Assembly (NCBI RefSeq): GCF_038397715.1
Contig: NZ_CP151633.1
Coordinates: forward strand, 1,674,001-1,738,000
Source of the DNA: Microbacterium sp. LWO14-1.2
Lineage (GTDB): Bacteria; Actinomycetota; Actinomycetes; Actinomycetales; Microbacteriaceae
DNA length: 64,000 bases
Direction: 5' to 3'
The stretch's first letter is position 1, and each line of letters opens with the position of its first letter. This document shows positions 24,961 to 33,116 of this stretch, in pieces. Both the position numbers and the translations under genes were made by a program. The notes below the pieces were generated by a model, which was not told the origin of the DNA, made no database searches, and saw only the letters and a program-made list of their open reading frames with translations.

Positions 24961-26802
24961 ATGACCCTGCTCACCCGGGTGCGCACCGCTCTCCGACGCG
25001 CGTCGGGGTCGCGCGAGCGTGCGCTGCGGGCGAGTGAGTCGTTCGCCGCCGTGACCGCGACCCTGGCGAGCCTCGAGGCGCTGTCGACACGACGCGACAC
25101 CGCGTCCGGAGAGCTCAACGACTGGACGGTGCTCCGCCGCGGCTTCACCGCCGACGCCCCGGTGATCGCTCGGGTCCTCGATCGACTCGACGGGCCGAGG
25201 GCCGACCGCGTCTTCCACGCCGTCCGGTGCGCGCTCGGCGTGGCCGTGCTGGTGCCCGGCCGGGGGAAGGTCTTCGACGGCCTCCGCCTCGGCGCCAACG
25301 CCGGGCTCAGCGTCCTCGGCATGATCAACCAGGCCCGATCCCGGTACGGCGGCGACGGGTCCGACCAGGCCGCTCTGCAGGTGCACACCGCTGCCACGAT
25401 CGCACGCCTGGGCGGCGACGCCCGCTCGATCGACGCCGGGCTCTGGTACCTCTCGATGCAAGGAGTGCTCTCGTACGCCGTCTCCGGCTGGATCAAACTG
25501 CTCGGCCGTCCCTGGCGCGAGGGTACAGCGGTATCCGGCGTCATGCGCACGCACACCTACGGGCACGAGGGTGTGTGGCGGTTCTTCCAGTCGCGCCCGG
25601 GGCTCGAGAAGGCCGCGACCCGGGCGATGCTGCTCTTCGAGTCCTCGTACCCCGTCGTGTACATCGCCGGTCCCCTCGTGAACGCCGCCTACACGGCCGT
25701 CGCGATGGGATTCCATGTCGCGAACGGGGTCGTCATGGGGCTCGGCCGCTTCATCTGGGGGTTCGCATCGTTTCATCCGGCCATCGCCTACACGAGCGAC
25801 CGGACGACGCGCGAACGCGGCCGATCCGATATCCTCCCCGCCGTGGCGGGCGCGGCCGTCGCCGTCGGACTCGCGGCCACCGCAGTCACCGCCACGCGGC
25901 GGAGGCTCCGCGTCCTCGACGGACCGGCCTATCTCTCGCGGCTCCGCACCGGTCGAGGCAGCGAGATCGCCTACGGAGGCAAGCAGCGCGGCAACACCAC
26001 GATGGTGTTCCTCGTCAACGCGCTGTTCTCGACGCAGGACCACTTCGGGTGGATCACCGCGCACCTCGACCGCGCCGACGACATCGACTTCATCACCTAC
26101 GACCGTGCAGGCTACGGGGCCTCGCGCGAGGCGCCGGGGGATGCGTTCCGCATCGACGACGCCGTCGACGATCTGGTAGACCTGATCGAGAACCTTGCCG
26201 CCCCCGACCAGAGGGTGGTGCTCGCCGGGCACTCCTACGGCGGGGAGATCATCCGACGCGCCGCGGAGCGCCTGTCAGCCGAGCGCATCGCGGGACTCGT
26301 GTTCGTCGACGCCACCCACCCCGAGCAGTTCTCCCAGTCGACGACGCAACGCGACGGACTGCGGCTCGTGCGCGACGCCCAGGGGCAGATGGGCGCGCTC
26401 GTGCGCGCCGGTTTCGGCGCACTCCTGGATCGGCCGACCTGGGTCACCCACCTGCCGCCGCCGTTCCGCGCGAACGCGGAGCTGCAGTATCGCGACGGGC
26501 GCATGTGGCGGGCCGGTCGACGCGAGCTCCGCGCCGTCGAAGAGGAGCTCGACATCCCGCATCCGCCCGCGCCGAGCCGCATCTCGGGCGTCGAAGGACT
26601 CGTGCTCTCCGCCTCTCGGACGATGACGGATGCCGACGCCGCACGTTTCCAGCGCGACCTCGCCGTCACGTTCGGCAGCGACCAGGGCGAACCGGTGGTC
26701 GTCGCCGGCACGCACGACACCCTGCTGACGGACCCGCTCACGGCCGGAGAGGTCGCCGACCACCTGATCGGGTTCGTGCGACGCGTGGAGGCAGCGGCAT
26801 GA
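24961..26802 (+). CDS. LinH-like fusion: HTTM-type membrane domain plus alpha/beta hydrolase
   Basis: 613 aa. Residues 85-275 resemble the HTTM/gamma-carboxylase-like membrane family: LSYAVSGWIKLLGRPWREG, then LLFESSYPVVYIAGPLV and HVANGVVMGLGRFIWGF. Residues 295-315 are a further TM segment. Residues 345-610 are an alpha/beta hydrolase with GHSYGG (Ser425), Asp450 (FVDATHPEQ) and His585 (AGTHDTLL). This two-part layout matches CypH/LinH of linaridin clusters, needed there for core modification. It sits right after the precursors and its stop overlaps the next start. Possible roles are Thr dehydration, epimerisation or leader cleavage; the role is not settled by sequence. Confidence 0.78.
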   Translation: MTLLTRVRTALRRASGSRERALRASESFAAVTATLASLEALSTRRDTASGELNDWTVLRRGFTADAPVIARVLDRLDGPRADRVFHAVRCALGVAVLVPGRGKVFDGLRLGANAGLSVLGMINQARSRYGGDGSDQAALQVHTAATIARLGGDARSIDAGLWYLSMQGVLSYAVSGWIKLLGRPWREGTAVSGVMRTHTYGHEGVWRFFQSRPGLEKAATRAMLLFESSYPVVYIAGPLVNAAYTAVAMGFHVANGVVMGLGRFIWGFASFHPAIAYTSDRTTRERGRSDILPAVAGAAVAVGLAATAVTATRRRLRVLDGPAYLSRLRTGRGSEIAYGGKQRGNTTMVFLVNALFSTQDHFGWITAHLDRADDIDFITYDRAGYGASREAPGDAFRIDDAVDDLVDLIENLAAPDQRVVLAGHSYGGEIIRRAAERLSAERIAGLVFVDATHPEQFSQSTTQRDGLRLVRDAQGQMGALVRAGFGALLDRPTWVTHLPPPFRANAELQYRDGRMWRAGRRELRAVEEELDIPHPPAPSRISGVEGLVLSASRTMTDADAARFQRDLAVTFGSDQGEPVVVAGTHDTLLTDPLTAGEVADHLIGFVRRVEAAA

Positions 26803-27371
26803 GCATCGTCCGCGACGCCGCGCGTCTGCTCGGACTGGGCCTGTTCGGCACCGGCCTCGCCGTCACCGCCTTCTCGCAGATGCCGGGGAACTCGTTCGAC
26901 CGCATCCGCCGGAAGGACTTCTTCGGACTCATCCCGAACTGGAAGTTCTTCGCGCCGATCCCCGCCATCGACGACCACGAAGTCTTCCACCGTATCCGCG
27001 GCGAGGACGGCACGTGGCAGGACTGGCAGCGCACCTCCCCACCCATGCCCCGGCGTCTCGCGCACCTCGTGTGGTTCCCCGGACGACGAGCCGACAAGGG
27101 CGTGTTCGACCACGCGTCCGAACTCGCGCAACTCGCGGCGACGGCTGATCCGACCGAGCTCGTCCTCTCCTCGTCGTACCTCGTGGTCGCGGCCACGGTG
27201 CGACGGCGCGTCGGAGAACTCCGGCCCGTTCCTGCGCATCAGTTCGCGATCATCAAGCATGCGGGATCCGACGAGTCCGTGACTCCCGAGGTCGTGCTGC
27301 TGTCGCCCGCCTTCGAGTCCCACCCCGGCACCGCGATGCGCGAGGCCGTTCCGTCCAGAGCGAAGGAGTAG
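26799..27371 (+). CDS. LinL-like protein of the RiPP operon
   Basis: 190 aa. One N-terminal hydrophobic helix (LLGLGLFGTGLAVTAF, 10-25) anchors a soluble part beginning RKDFFGLIPNWKFFAPIPAIDDHEVFHRIRGEDG. The FFAP-P-DD pattern is typical of proteins that accompany HTTM-type membrane proteins. In linaridin clusters a protein of this size (CypL/LinL) accompanies CypH/LinH. The assignment rests on order and on this motif, since no catalytic motif is visible. ATG overlaps the LinH-like stop (ATGA). Confidence 0.6.
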   Translation: MSIVRDAARLLGLGLFGTGLAVTAFSQMPGNSFDRIRRKDFFGLIPNWKFFAPIPAIDDHEVFHRIRGEDGTWQDWQRTSPPMPRRLAHLVWFPGRRADKGVFDHASELAQLAATADPTELVLSSSYLVVAATVRRRVGELRPVPAHQFAIIKHAGSDESVTPEVVLLSPAFESHPGTAMREAVPSRAKE

Positions 27372-27376
27372 ATCCC

Positions 27377-27505
27377 ATGACATCTCTCATCATTCTCATC
27401 GTCGGCGGAGGCGCCTGTCTCGTCGCCGCAGCCTGGGCGGTGTGGCGGACCCCGGCGACCCGTGACTACCTCAAGCGCCTCTTCGGGGCGGACGGCGAGA
27501 GATGA
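27377..27505 (+). CDS. 42-aa single-span membrane peptide of the RiPP operon
   Basis: MTSLIILIVGGGACLV is the start of a membrane span that runs to AAAWAVW, followed by a basic tail RTPATRDYLKRLFG. GAAGGAG lies 8 nt upstream, inside the end of the previous gene. Its TGA overlaps the ATG of the methyltransferase. It has no leader motif, so I take it as a small membrane subunit or immunity peptide rather than a third precursor. Confidence 0.65.
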   Translation: MTSLIILIVGGGACLVAAAWAVWRTPATRDYLKRLFGADGER

Positions 27506-28323
27506 CGGTCCTCGCACCCGGCCGCGCGAAAGCGGTCTCGGAGGAGTACGGTACGGCGATCGCGACGATCTACGACGACATCTACGGCGAGCTGGAAGCG
27601 TCCTCGCCCGAGATCATCGCGCTGCGGAATCTCGTGCCGCCGTCGGATGTCGTACGGACGATCGTCGAGCTCGGGATCGGCACGGGGCGCGTGCTCGGTG
27701 CGCTCGGACGCGCCCTGCAAGACGAGGCGGGGCTCCGGCTCATCGGGATCGACGGGTCGCCCGAGCTCCTCGCCCGGTCGAGCACGCGGTACCCGGACCT
27801 CGATCTCCGGCTCGCCGAAGCGGATTTCAGCAGCGACGCGGTGCTCGACGTCGTGGAAGCGGGGTCGGCGGATCTCGTTCTGTGCGTCTGCGCGTCCTTC
27901 TCGATGCTCCCCGACCGCGAGAGCCAGGGCGCCACCCTCCGCAACATCGCCGCGATGCTCGCGCGCGACGGCGTGGCCGTGGTCGAGACGCACTCGCCGT
28001 CCTTCGTCCGCGAGGTGATCGGCGTCGACCCCACGGCGATGTTCATCCCCTATCCGCGTCACGAGACCGGGCTCGTCTGCTTCTCCTCGGTCGATGACGG
28101 GATCTGGCGGATGCGGCAGGTGTGGGTCGACGGGGAGGAGAGCACCACCGTGCTCGAGACGAGTCTGCTCACGCCTCCGCACACGCTCGCGGACCTGGCA
28201 GCGGCAGCGGGGCTCGAGGTCGTCGCCCTGACCGCGTCGCTCGCGGGAGCCGAGTACGTCGAAGCCTCCACGCCGATGTACGCCGTGACGCTCCGTCGAG
28301 CTGCCGCGCGGGCCGCCGCTTGA
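27502..28323 (+). CDS. SAM-dependent methyltransferase, probably the LinM/CypM-type N-methyltransferase
   Basis: 273 aa class I methyltransferase. Motif I is VELGIGTGRV (54-63), the acidic end of strand 2 is IGIDGSPELL, followed by LAEADFSS and a motif IV region LVLCVCASFSMLPD. The C-terminal TLADLAAAAGLEVVAL is typical of this fold. In linaridin clusters this enzyme dimethylates the N-terminal amine of the core. Position between the maturation genes and exporter supports that role. Both ends overlap neighbours (ATGA, TTGA). Confidence 0.8.
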   Translation: MTVLAPGRAKAVSEEYGTAIATIYDDIYGELEASSPEIIALRNLVPPSDVVRTIVELGIGTGRVLGALGRALQDEAGLRLIGIDGSPELLARSSTRYPDLDLRLAEADFSSDAVLDVVEAGSADLVLCVCASFSMLPDRESQGATLRNIAAMLARDGVAVVETHSPSFVREVIGVDPTAMFIPYPRHETGLVCFSSVDDGIWRMRQVWVDGEESTTVLETSLLTPPHTLADLAAAAGLEVVALTASLAGAEYVEASTPMYAVTLRRAAARAAA

Positions 28324-29228
28324 CGACCCTCGAACTCGTCGCCGTCGAGAAGAGCTACGGGTCGACTCGTGCGCTCGCGGACTATTCGCTGCAGGTCCCC
28401 GCGGGGCGGGTCACCGCATTCGTCGGCGCGAACGGCGCAGGAAAGTCCACCGCGATGCGGCTGCTCGGAGGCCTGCGCACCCCCGACCGCGGTGACGTGC
28501 TGCTCTCCGGGCGCGCGCTGGACACCGGGGACCGCGGTCGCATCGGGCACATGCCCGAGGAGCGCGGGCTGTATCCCGACGAACCGCTGCGCACGCAGCT
28601 CCACTACTTCGCGACCCTGATCGGCATACCGTCGCGCCGCACGCGCTCGCACGTCGAGGAGATCCTCGAACGGATCGGCGTCGCGGAGATCGCCGACCGC
28701 GCCTTCGGCGCGCTCAGCCTGGGCAACCGACAGCGGGCGCAGCTCGCGCTCGCCGTGCTCGGATCCCCCGATTTCCTGCTCCTCGACGAGCCTTTCTCCG
28801 GCCTGGACGTCGAGGGGCTGCGTCAGGTGTCGGACCTCGTCCGGAGCCTGGCGTCCGACGGGGTGGGGATCCTCGTGTCTAGCCATCAGCTGGAGGTCGT
28901 CGCAGCGATCTCCGAGCGCGTCGCCGTGATCTCCGACGGTCGGGCCGTGGTTGAAGGCGAACTCAGTGACGTCCTGAGCGCCACCGCGCGCGTCCTGCGA
29001 CTCATGTTCCGTCATGAGGGACTGTCCACCGCCGATGTGCAGGCCTTCGTCGCACGCAGCGGAGGGCGCCCCCGGCGGCGCGCCGGAGCCCTGATCGTCG
29101 AGGTGGCCCTCCCCGCCGGCCACGACATCGACGGCGACCTGGTGGCCGCTGCGGCCGCCGCCGGGCCCCTTGCTTCGGTCGAGGTCGTGCAGCCCTCGCT
29201 CCGCGACATCCTGGAGGCGGACCGATGA
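28320..29228 (+). CDS. ABC exporter ATPase of the RiPP operon
   Basis: 302 aa. Walker A GANGAGKST (36-44), signature LSLGNRQRAQLA (LSLGN in place of LSGGQ), Walker B FLLLDEPFSGLD and H-loop SSHQLEV. The C-terminal extension resembles that of ABC-2 type export ATPases (CcmA/NatA). The start is TTG 28320, whose last bases form the stop of the methyltransferase. Together with the permease that follows it should export the mature peptides and may give self-protection. Confidence 0.9.
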   Translation: MTTLELVAVEKSYGSTRALADYSLQVPAGRVTAFVGANGAGKSTAMRLLGGLRTPDRGDVLLSGRALDTGDRGRIGHMPEERGLYPDEPLRTQLHYFATLIGIPSRRTRSHVEEILERIGVAEIADRAFGALSLGNRQRAQLALAVLGSPDFLLLDEPFSGLDVEGLRQVSDLVRSLASDGVGILVSSHQLEVVAAISERVAVISDGRAVVEGELSDVLSATARVLRLMFRHEGLSTADVQAFVARSGGRPRRRAGALIVEVALPAGHDIDGDLVAAAAAAGPLASVEVVQPSLRDILEADR

Positions 29229-30397
29229 GCGGCGCGAGCCCGCGCCGCGCGTTCGCGACGGTGTTCTTCCGGGATCTGCGCCGACAGCTCCTGACCGCCG
29301 CCCAGCTCACGCTCTTCGCCCTGATGCTCGTGGTCGTCGTACTCGTCGTGATCGCCCCGAAAATCGTCGGCTCGGGCGGGCCCTCCGCGCCGACTGTGCA
29401 TGTCTCGGCACCGGACGACGTCGTCGCCGCCGTCGAAGGGTTGCAGCCGTCCTGGACGGTCACGGCGGCGGAGACGGCACCGGACGACCTCGGCGACGGG
29501 TTCTTCGTCGCGGTGGACGACGGTGAGGTCACTGTGACCACGGCCAAGGCGTCTCAGGCCGCTTCCGCGCTGCTCGTCGGTGAGGCGGTGTCGACGGCCG
29601 TGCTCGCCGTCTCGGCCGGAACCCCTCCGCCGTCGATATCGCATGCGTTCGCCGTCGACGACGGGGAGGCCGTGCTCTCGCGCATCATCACGCTCGTGGC
29701 GACTCTCCTGACGTTCTCGATCCTCACGGGCCGCGCCGCCTGGACCTTCGGCGCCCTCGGCCGCGACCTCACCCTGGGCCTGTTCGACGGTGTGCTCGCC
29801 CGTTCCTCGGCGGTGGGCCTGCTGGGCGGTCGTGCCCTCGCCGCGGTCACCGCGGGCGTCGTGCAGATGCTCGTCCTCGCCGCCGTCGCAGCCCTCACGC
29901 TCGTCGTCGCCGGCGAGTCGGACACGGCCACGCGCGTCCTCGTGCTCGCGGCGCCACTCGCCCTGTGGACCGCCGCTGGCATCGCTTTGCTCGTCACCGC
30001 ATCCATGGTGCTGGTGCTGCTTTTCCGCGGCGGGGGCACCGCCGCGCTCGGCATCGTGATCCAGCTGGTCGGGTTCGGTGCGTTCGGCGTCCTCATCGTC
30101 GCGCTGCTCGATCCGAGCGCGACATGGATCGCAGTCGCCAGTGTCATCCCTCCCGTCTCGGTGGTGCTGCTCCCCGTGCGTCTGGCGGAAGGCGCAGCGA
30201 CGGGAGTCGACGCAGTGATCGCCGTCGGCGCGATCGTCGGCGCGGTCCTGTCGCTGTTCATCCTCGCCCTGCGCGCCTGGCGGGCGGCGACGACCACCGA
30301 TTCCGGACGGGCGACATGGCGTGCGATCTTCCGCACGGACGGGATGCGGCGGCCGAGCGCCCGCGCGACGACCCGGCGGCGACAGGCTCCCGGCTGA
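29225..30397 (+). CDS. ABC-2 type permease of the RiPP operon (NatB-like)
   Basis: 390 aa. A first TM segment (TAAQLTLFALMLVVVVLVVIAP) is followed by an external domain of about 100 residues, then five or six TM segments from residue 155 to 360. This is the layout of NatB/ABC-2 exporters. The tail is basic (RRPSARATTRRRQ). ATG overlaps the ATPase stop (ATGA), so it closes an operon of eight genes running from 24468. Confidence 0.88.
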   Translation: MSGASPRRAFATVFFRDLRRQLLTAAQLTLFALMLVVVVLVVIAPKIVGSGGPSAPTVHVSAPDDVVAAVEGLQPSWTVTAAETAPDDLGDGFFVAVDDGEVTVTTAKASQAASALLVGEAVSTAVLAVSAGTPPPSISHAFAVDDGEAVLSRIITLVATLLTFSILTGRAAWTFGALGRDLTLGLFDGVLARSSAVGLLGGRALAAVTAGVVQMLVLAAVAALTLVVAGESDTATRVLVLAAPLALWTAAGIALLVTASMVLVLLFRGGGTAALGIVIQLVGFGAFGVLIVALLDPSATWIAVASVIPPVSVVLLPVRLAEGAATGVDAVIAVGAIVGAVLSLFILALRAWRAATTTDSGRATWRAIFRTDGMRRPSARATTRRRQAPG

Positions 30398-30460
30398 ACA
30401 CGTGCCTCAGCGGGAATCCGCGGTACTCCGGAACGCGACCGGAAGTAGGCTGAGGGCATC

Positions 30461-31297
30461 ATGGACGAGTTCATCCGCGGTTTCTGGGCCTTCGCCGGCA
30501 ACTACTGGTGGCTCATCTTCCCCGTCATGGGCATGGCCGGCGGCGCCGCGAAGGCCTGGGAGCGCAGCGCGAAGCGCCGGCATGAGCGACGTCTGGAGAC
30601 GCTGCGGGTCAAAGCCGAGCTGAAGGCGGCCCAGCTCGAAGCCCGCGGCGCAAAGCGGATCGGACCGTCGGTCGTCGACACCACGGCGCCACCGGTCGCA
30701 TCGAACACCCTTCTCGAGCGGCTCTTCTCCGAGCATGACGAGATCACCGCGCGATGGCTCGACTACGAGCTCGACGTCGCGAAACTCATCGCCTTCCCCG
30801 CGATGAGCGACGGCCGCCAGCCTCTCGTCGCCGCGTTCCTGCGGGCGAAGCGGACGGCTGACGCACTGCGACCGGCATCCGCCGACGCCTCGGTGACCGA
30901 GCAGCAGGTGTCGGAGTACCTCGATGCGGTCGGCGCGTACGCCGTGGCGTTCGAGGTGGCCGAGAAGGATGCCAGACGGCTGCGCGACTCGACGTTCACC
31001 GAGCCGGAGCGCAAGCGCCTCGACCGTGCGCAGCAGCTGCTCAAGGTCGCGGTCGACGAGTCGGCGACGCAGGCCGAGCGGAACATCGCCTACAAGAGGG
31101 TGCGCGACGAGCTCGACGGTCTGATCCTGCTCAGCGACGAGGCCGTGCAGGTGCTCGAGAAGCAGGTCGCGAGAGAGCTCCCCGCGCAGCCGGCCGCGGC
31201 CGCGGCCGCGGCTCCGCAGACCCCGGAAGCATCGGCGCCACCCGAAGGGACGCCCGAGCCGGAGCGGATGCCGCTGCGCCGCGACGACGCCTCATGA
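30461..31297 (+). CDS. Membrane-anchored coiled-coil protein, function unknown
   Basis: 278 aa. One N-terminal span (YWWLIFPVMGMAGGAAKAW) is followed by a basic, helical region (RRHERRLETLRVKAELKAAQLEA). A helical middle part of about 150 residues comes next, with acidic/basic heptads (FTEPERKRLDRAQQLLKVAVDESA). The tail is Ala/Pro-rich (AQPAAAAAAAPQTPEA). I recognise no named family. It is followed by the SMP-30 gene with an ATGA overlap. It lies 63 bp after the RiPP permease and has no sign of taking part in that cluster. Confidence 0.75.
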   Translation: MDEFIRGFWAFAGNYWWLIFPVMGMAGGAAKAWERSAKRRHERRLETLRVKAELKAAQLEARGAKRIGPSVVDTTAPPVASNTLLERLFSEHDEITARWLDYELDVAKLIAFPAMSDGRQPLVAAFLRAKRTADALRPASADASVTEQQVSEYLDAVGAYAVAFEVAEKDARRLRDSTFTEPERKRLDRAQQLLKVAVDESATQAERNIAYKRVRDELDGLILLSDEAVQVLEKQVARELPAQPAAAAAAAPQTPEASAPPEGTPEPERMPLRRDDAS

Positions 31298-32139
31298 CGC
31301 CCGAGAACCTCACCGGTCCCGTGTGCGTGCACGCCGAGGCCCCCGTGTGGTCGCCGTCGTGGGGCGGTGTGAGGTGGGTCGACGGCGAGGCCGCCGACCT
31401 CGTGACGCTGCGGGACGACGGCATCCATCGCCTGCACCTCGACGACGACTACGCGGCCTTCGTGCGTCCGCGCGCGAGCGGTGGCTTCGCGGCGTTCGGC
31501 ACCCGCACGCTGCACCTGTCCGACTCGGCCGACGGCCCCGCCGCCCCGGCGCTCCGATTCGACCTGGGCAGCGCCCGGTTCAACGACGGCACGGTCGACC
31601 CCCAGGGGCGCCTGCTCGCCGGGTCGATGGCGACAGACGACGCCGGAGCGGTCGGCCGCGTCATCCGCCTCACCGCCGAGCTCGAGCAGCGCGAGGTGCT
31701 CTCGGGCGTCGAGGTCTCGAACGGGATCGGCTTCGCCCCCGACGGCGACCTGGCCTATTACGTCGATACGACGACCGGCGGCGTCGACGTGTTCGATGTG
31801 ATCGACGGCGAGCTGACCGGACGACGCCGCTTCGTCGGCATCCCGGACGACCAGGGGATGCCGGACGGCCTCACCGTCGCGGCGGACGGCTCGGTGTGGG
31901 TCGCACTGTGGAACGGCTGGGCCGTGCACGGGTACTCGCCCGAGGGCGCGCTGATCGCCCGCATCCCGCTGCCGGTCCCGCAGGTCAGCGCGTGCGCGTT
32001 CGGCGGCGACGACCTCGGCACGCTGTTCATCACCACGTCGGCGCAGGGACTCGACCGCGACCACGGCACCGAAGCCGGATCGCTGTTCGCGGTGCGCCCC
32101 GGCGTGCGCGGTCTGCCGGTCGTCCCCTTCGCCGGCTGA
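31294..32139 (+). CDS. SMP-30/gluconolactonase-like protein
   Basis: 281 aa six-bladed propeller. Signatures are the N-terminal HAEAPVWSPSWGGVRWVDGE (metal Glu), RFNDGTVDPQGRLLAGSM (Asn-Asp pair), VSNGIGFAPDGDLAYYVDTT, and QGMPDGLTVAADGSVWVALWNG with the likely catalytic Asp. Enzymes of the family open sugar lactones with a divalent metal, in the cytoplasm. The convergent neighbour is an FAH-family hydrolase, and sugar acid genes follow, so a role in lactone opening in that pathway is plausible. Confidence 0.9.
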   Translation: MTPENLTGPVCVHAEAPVWSPSWGGVRWVDGEAADLVTLRDDGIHRLHLDDDYAAFVRPRASGGFAAFGTRTLHLSDSADGPAAPALRFDLGSARFNDGTVDPQGRLLAGSMATDDAGAVGRVIRLTAELEQREVLSGVEVSNGIGFAPDGDLAYYVDTTTGGVDVFDVIDGELTGRRRFVGIPDDQGMPDGLTVAADGSVWVALWNGWAVHGYSPEGALIARIPLPVPQVSACAFGGDDLGTLFITTSAQGLDRDHGTEAGSLFAVRPGVRGLPVVPFAG

Positions 32140-32180
32140 ACCGGGCACCGTCGGGCGGTGGCGGGGGTCCCGACGCCCTC

Positions 32181-32227
32181 CGCCCGCGACACGGCTGCAC
32201 TCAGCCGGATGAACCGTGTCGCGGGCG
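32181..32227. terminator. Bidirectional hairpin between convergent genes
   Basis: Perfect 14-nt arms (CGCCCGCGACACGG and its reverse complement) around a 19-nt loop, between the SMP-30 and FAH genes. The loop can form an inner GGCTG/CAGCC pairing. The symmetric position between two 3' ends fits a terminator for both. Confidence 0.7.
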
Positions 32228-32248
32228 CAAGGCGCCGGGTCCGCGGGA

Positions 32249-33103
32249 TCAGCGCACCCGGGCGCGCTCCACCCGCTGCCGCTGGCGACCGAGTCCCTCG
32301 ATCTCGATCACCATCTCGTCGCCCTCCGCGAGATACGGGAACCGCCCCGACAGCGCCACACCCTCCGGTGTTCCGGTGTTCACCACGTCGCCGGGCTCCA
32401 GCACCATGTACTGGCTGAGGTCGCGGACGAGCTCGAGCACCGGGAACACCATGTCGGCTGTCGACGAGTCCTGTCGGGCAGCGCCGTTCACCGACGACCG
32501 GAGGCGCAGTGCCTGCGGGTCGACCTCGTCGGCAGGCACCAGCGCAGGCCCGAGCGGATTGAAGGTCTCGGCGCACTTGCCCTTCGACCACTGGCCGCCC
32601 GACACCTCGATCTGGAAGGCGCGCTCGGACACGTCGTTCGACACCGCGTACCCGGCGATCACGTCGCGCGCCGCCTCGGCCGAGGGGAGGTAGCGCGCCG
32701 TGCGACCGATCACGACGGCGAGCTCCACCTCCCAGTCGACCTTCTCGGCGTCCGGCGGCAGCAGCACCACGTCGTCGGGCCCGACGACGGTGTTCGGATG
32801 CTTGAAGAAGACCACCGGATGCTCGGGAGGGAGCGACCCCGATTCGGCGGCGTGCGCGGCGTAGTTCATGCCGATGCAGATCACGGCTCCGGGGCGCGCG
32901 ACCGGCGCGCCGATGCGCAGACCGCTGATGTCGGCCGCCGGCAGCGCGCCTGCGGCAAGTGCCGCCCGGACGCCGGTGATGCCGCCATCCGCGAGGAACG
33001 CCCCGTCGATGTCGGGCGTGAGCGAGGACAGATCGTAGACGGCACCGTCGTGTCGCACGAAGGGCTTCTCCGAGCCGAGCGATCCGAGACGCAGCAGTTC
33101 CAT
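32249..33103 (-). CDS. Fumarylacetoacetate hydrolase family protein
   Basis: 284 aa. C-terminal FAH domain with GAVICIGMNYAAHAAESG, PVVFFKHPNTVVGP, and the metal glutamates in VDWEVELAVVIGR. Further typical parts are GYAVSNDVSERAFQ, WSKGK, and VVNTGTPEGVALSG. The family cleaves C-C bonds of beta-diketo acids such as 2,4-diketo-3-deoxy-sugar acids, or acts as decarboxylase/isomerase. With the lactonase, enolase-type dehydratase and SDR genes nearby the former is plausible. GAGG upstream of ATG 33103. It lies 13 bp after the dehydrogenase gene, same operon. Confidence 0.92.
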   Translation of the reverse strand: MELLRLGSLGSEKPFVRHDGAVYDLSSLTPDIDGAFLADGGITGVRAALAAGALPAADISGLRIGAPVARPGAVICIGMNYAAHAAESGSLPPEHPVVFFKHPNTVVGPDDVVLLPPDAEKVDWEVELAVVIGRTARYLPSAEAARDVIAGYAVSNDVSERAFQIEVSGGQWSKGKCAETFNPLGPALVPADEVDPQALRLRSSVNGAARQDSSTADMVFPVLELVRDLSQYMVLEPGDVVNTGTPEGVALSGRFPYLAEGDEMVIEIEGLGRQRQRVERARVR

Positions 33104-33116
33104 GGTCGCCTCGCGA

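Noticed and set aside
27377..27505. Third RiPP precursor
   Set aside because: No PxxxTP or RVGD motif; instead it has one membrane span and a basic tail, so it is annotated as a small membrane protein.
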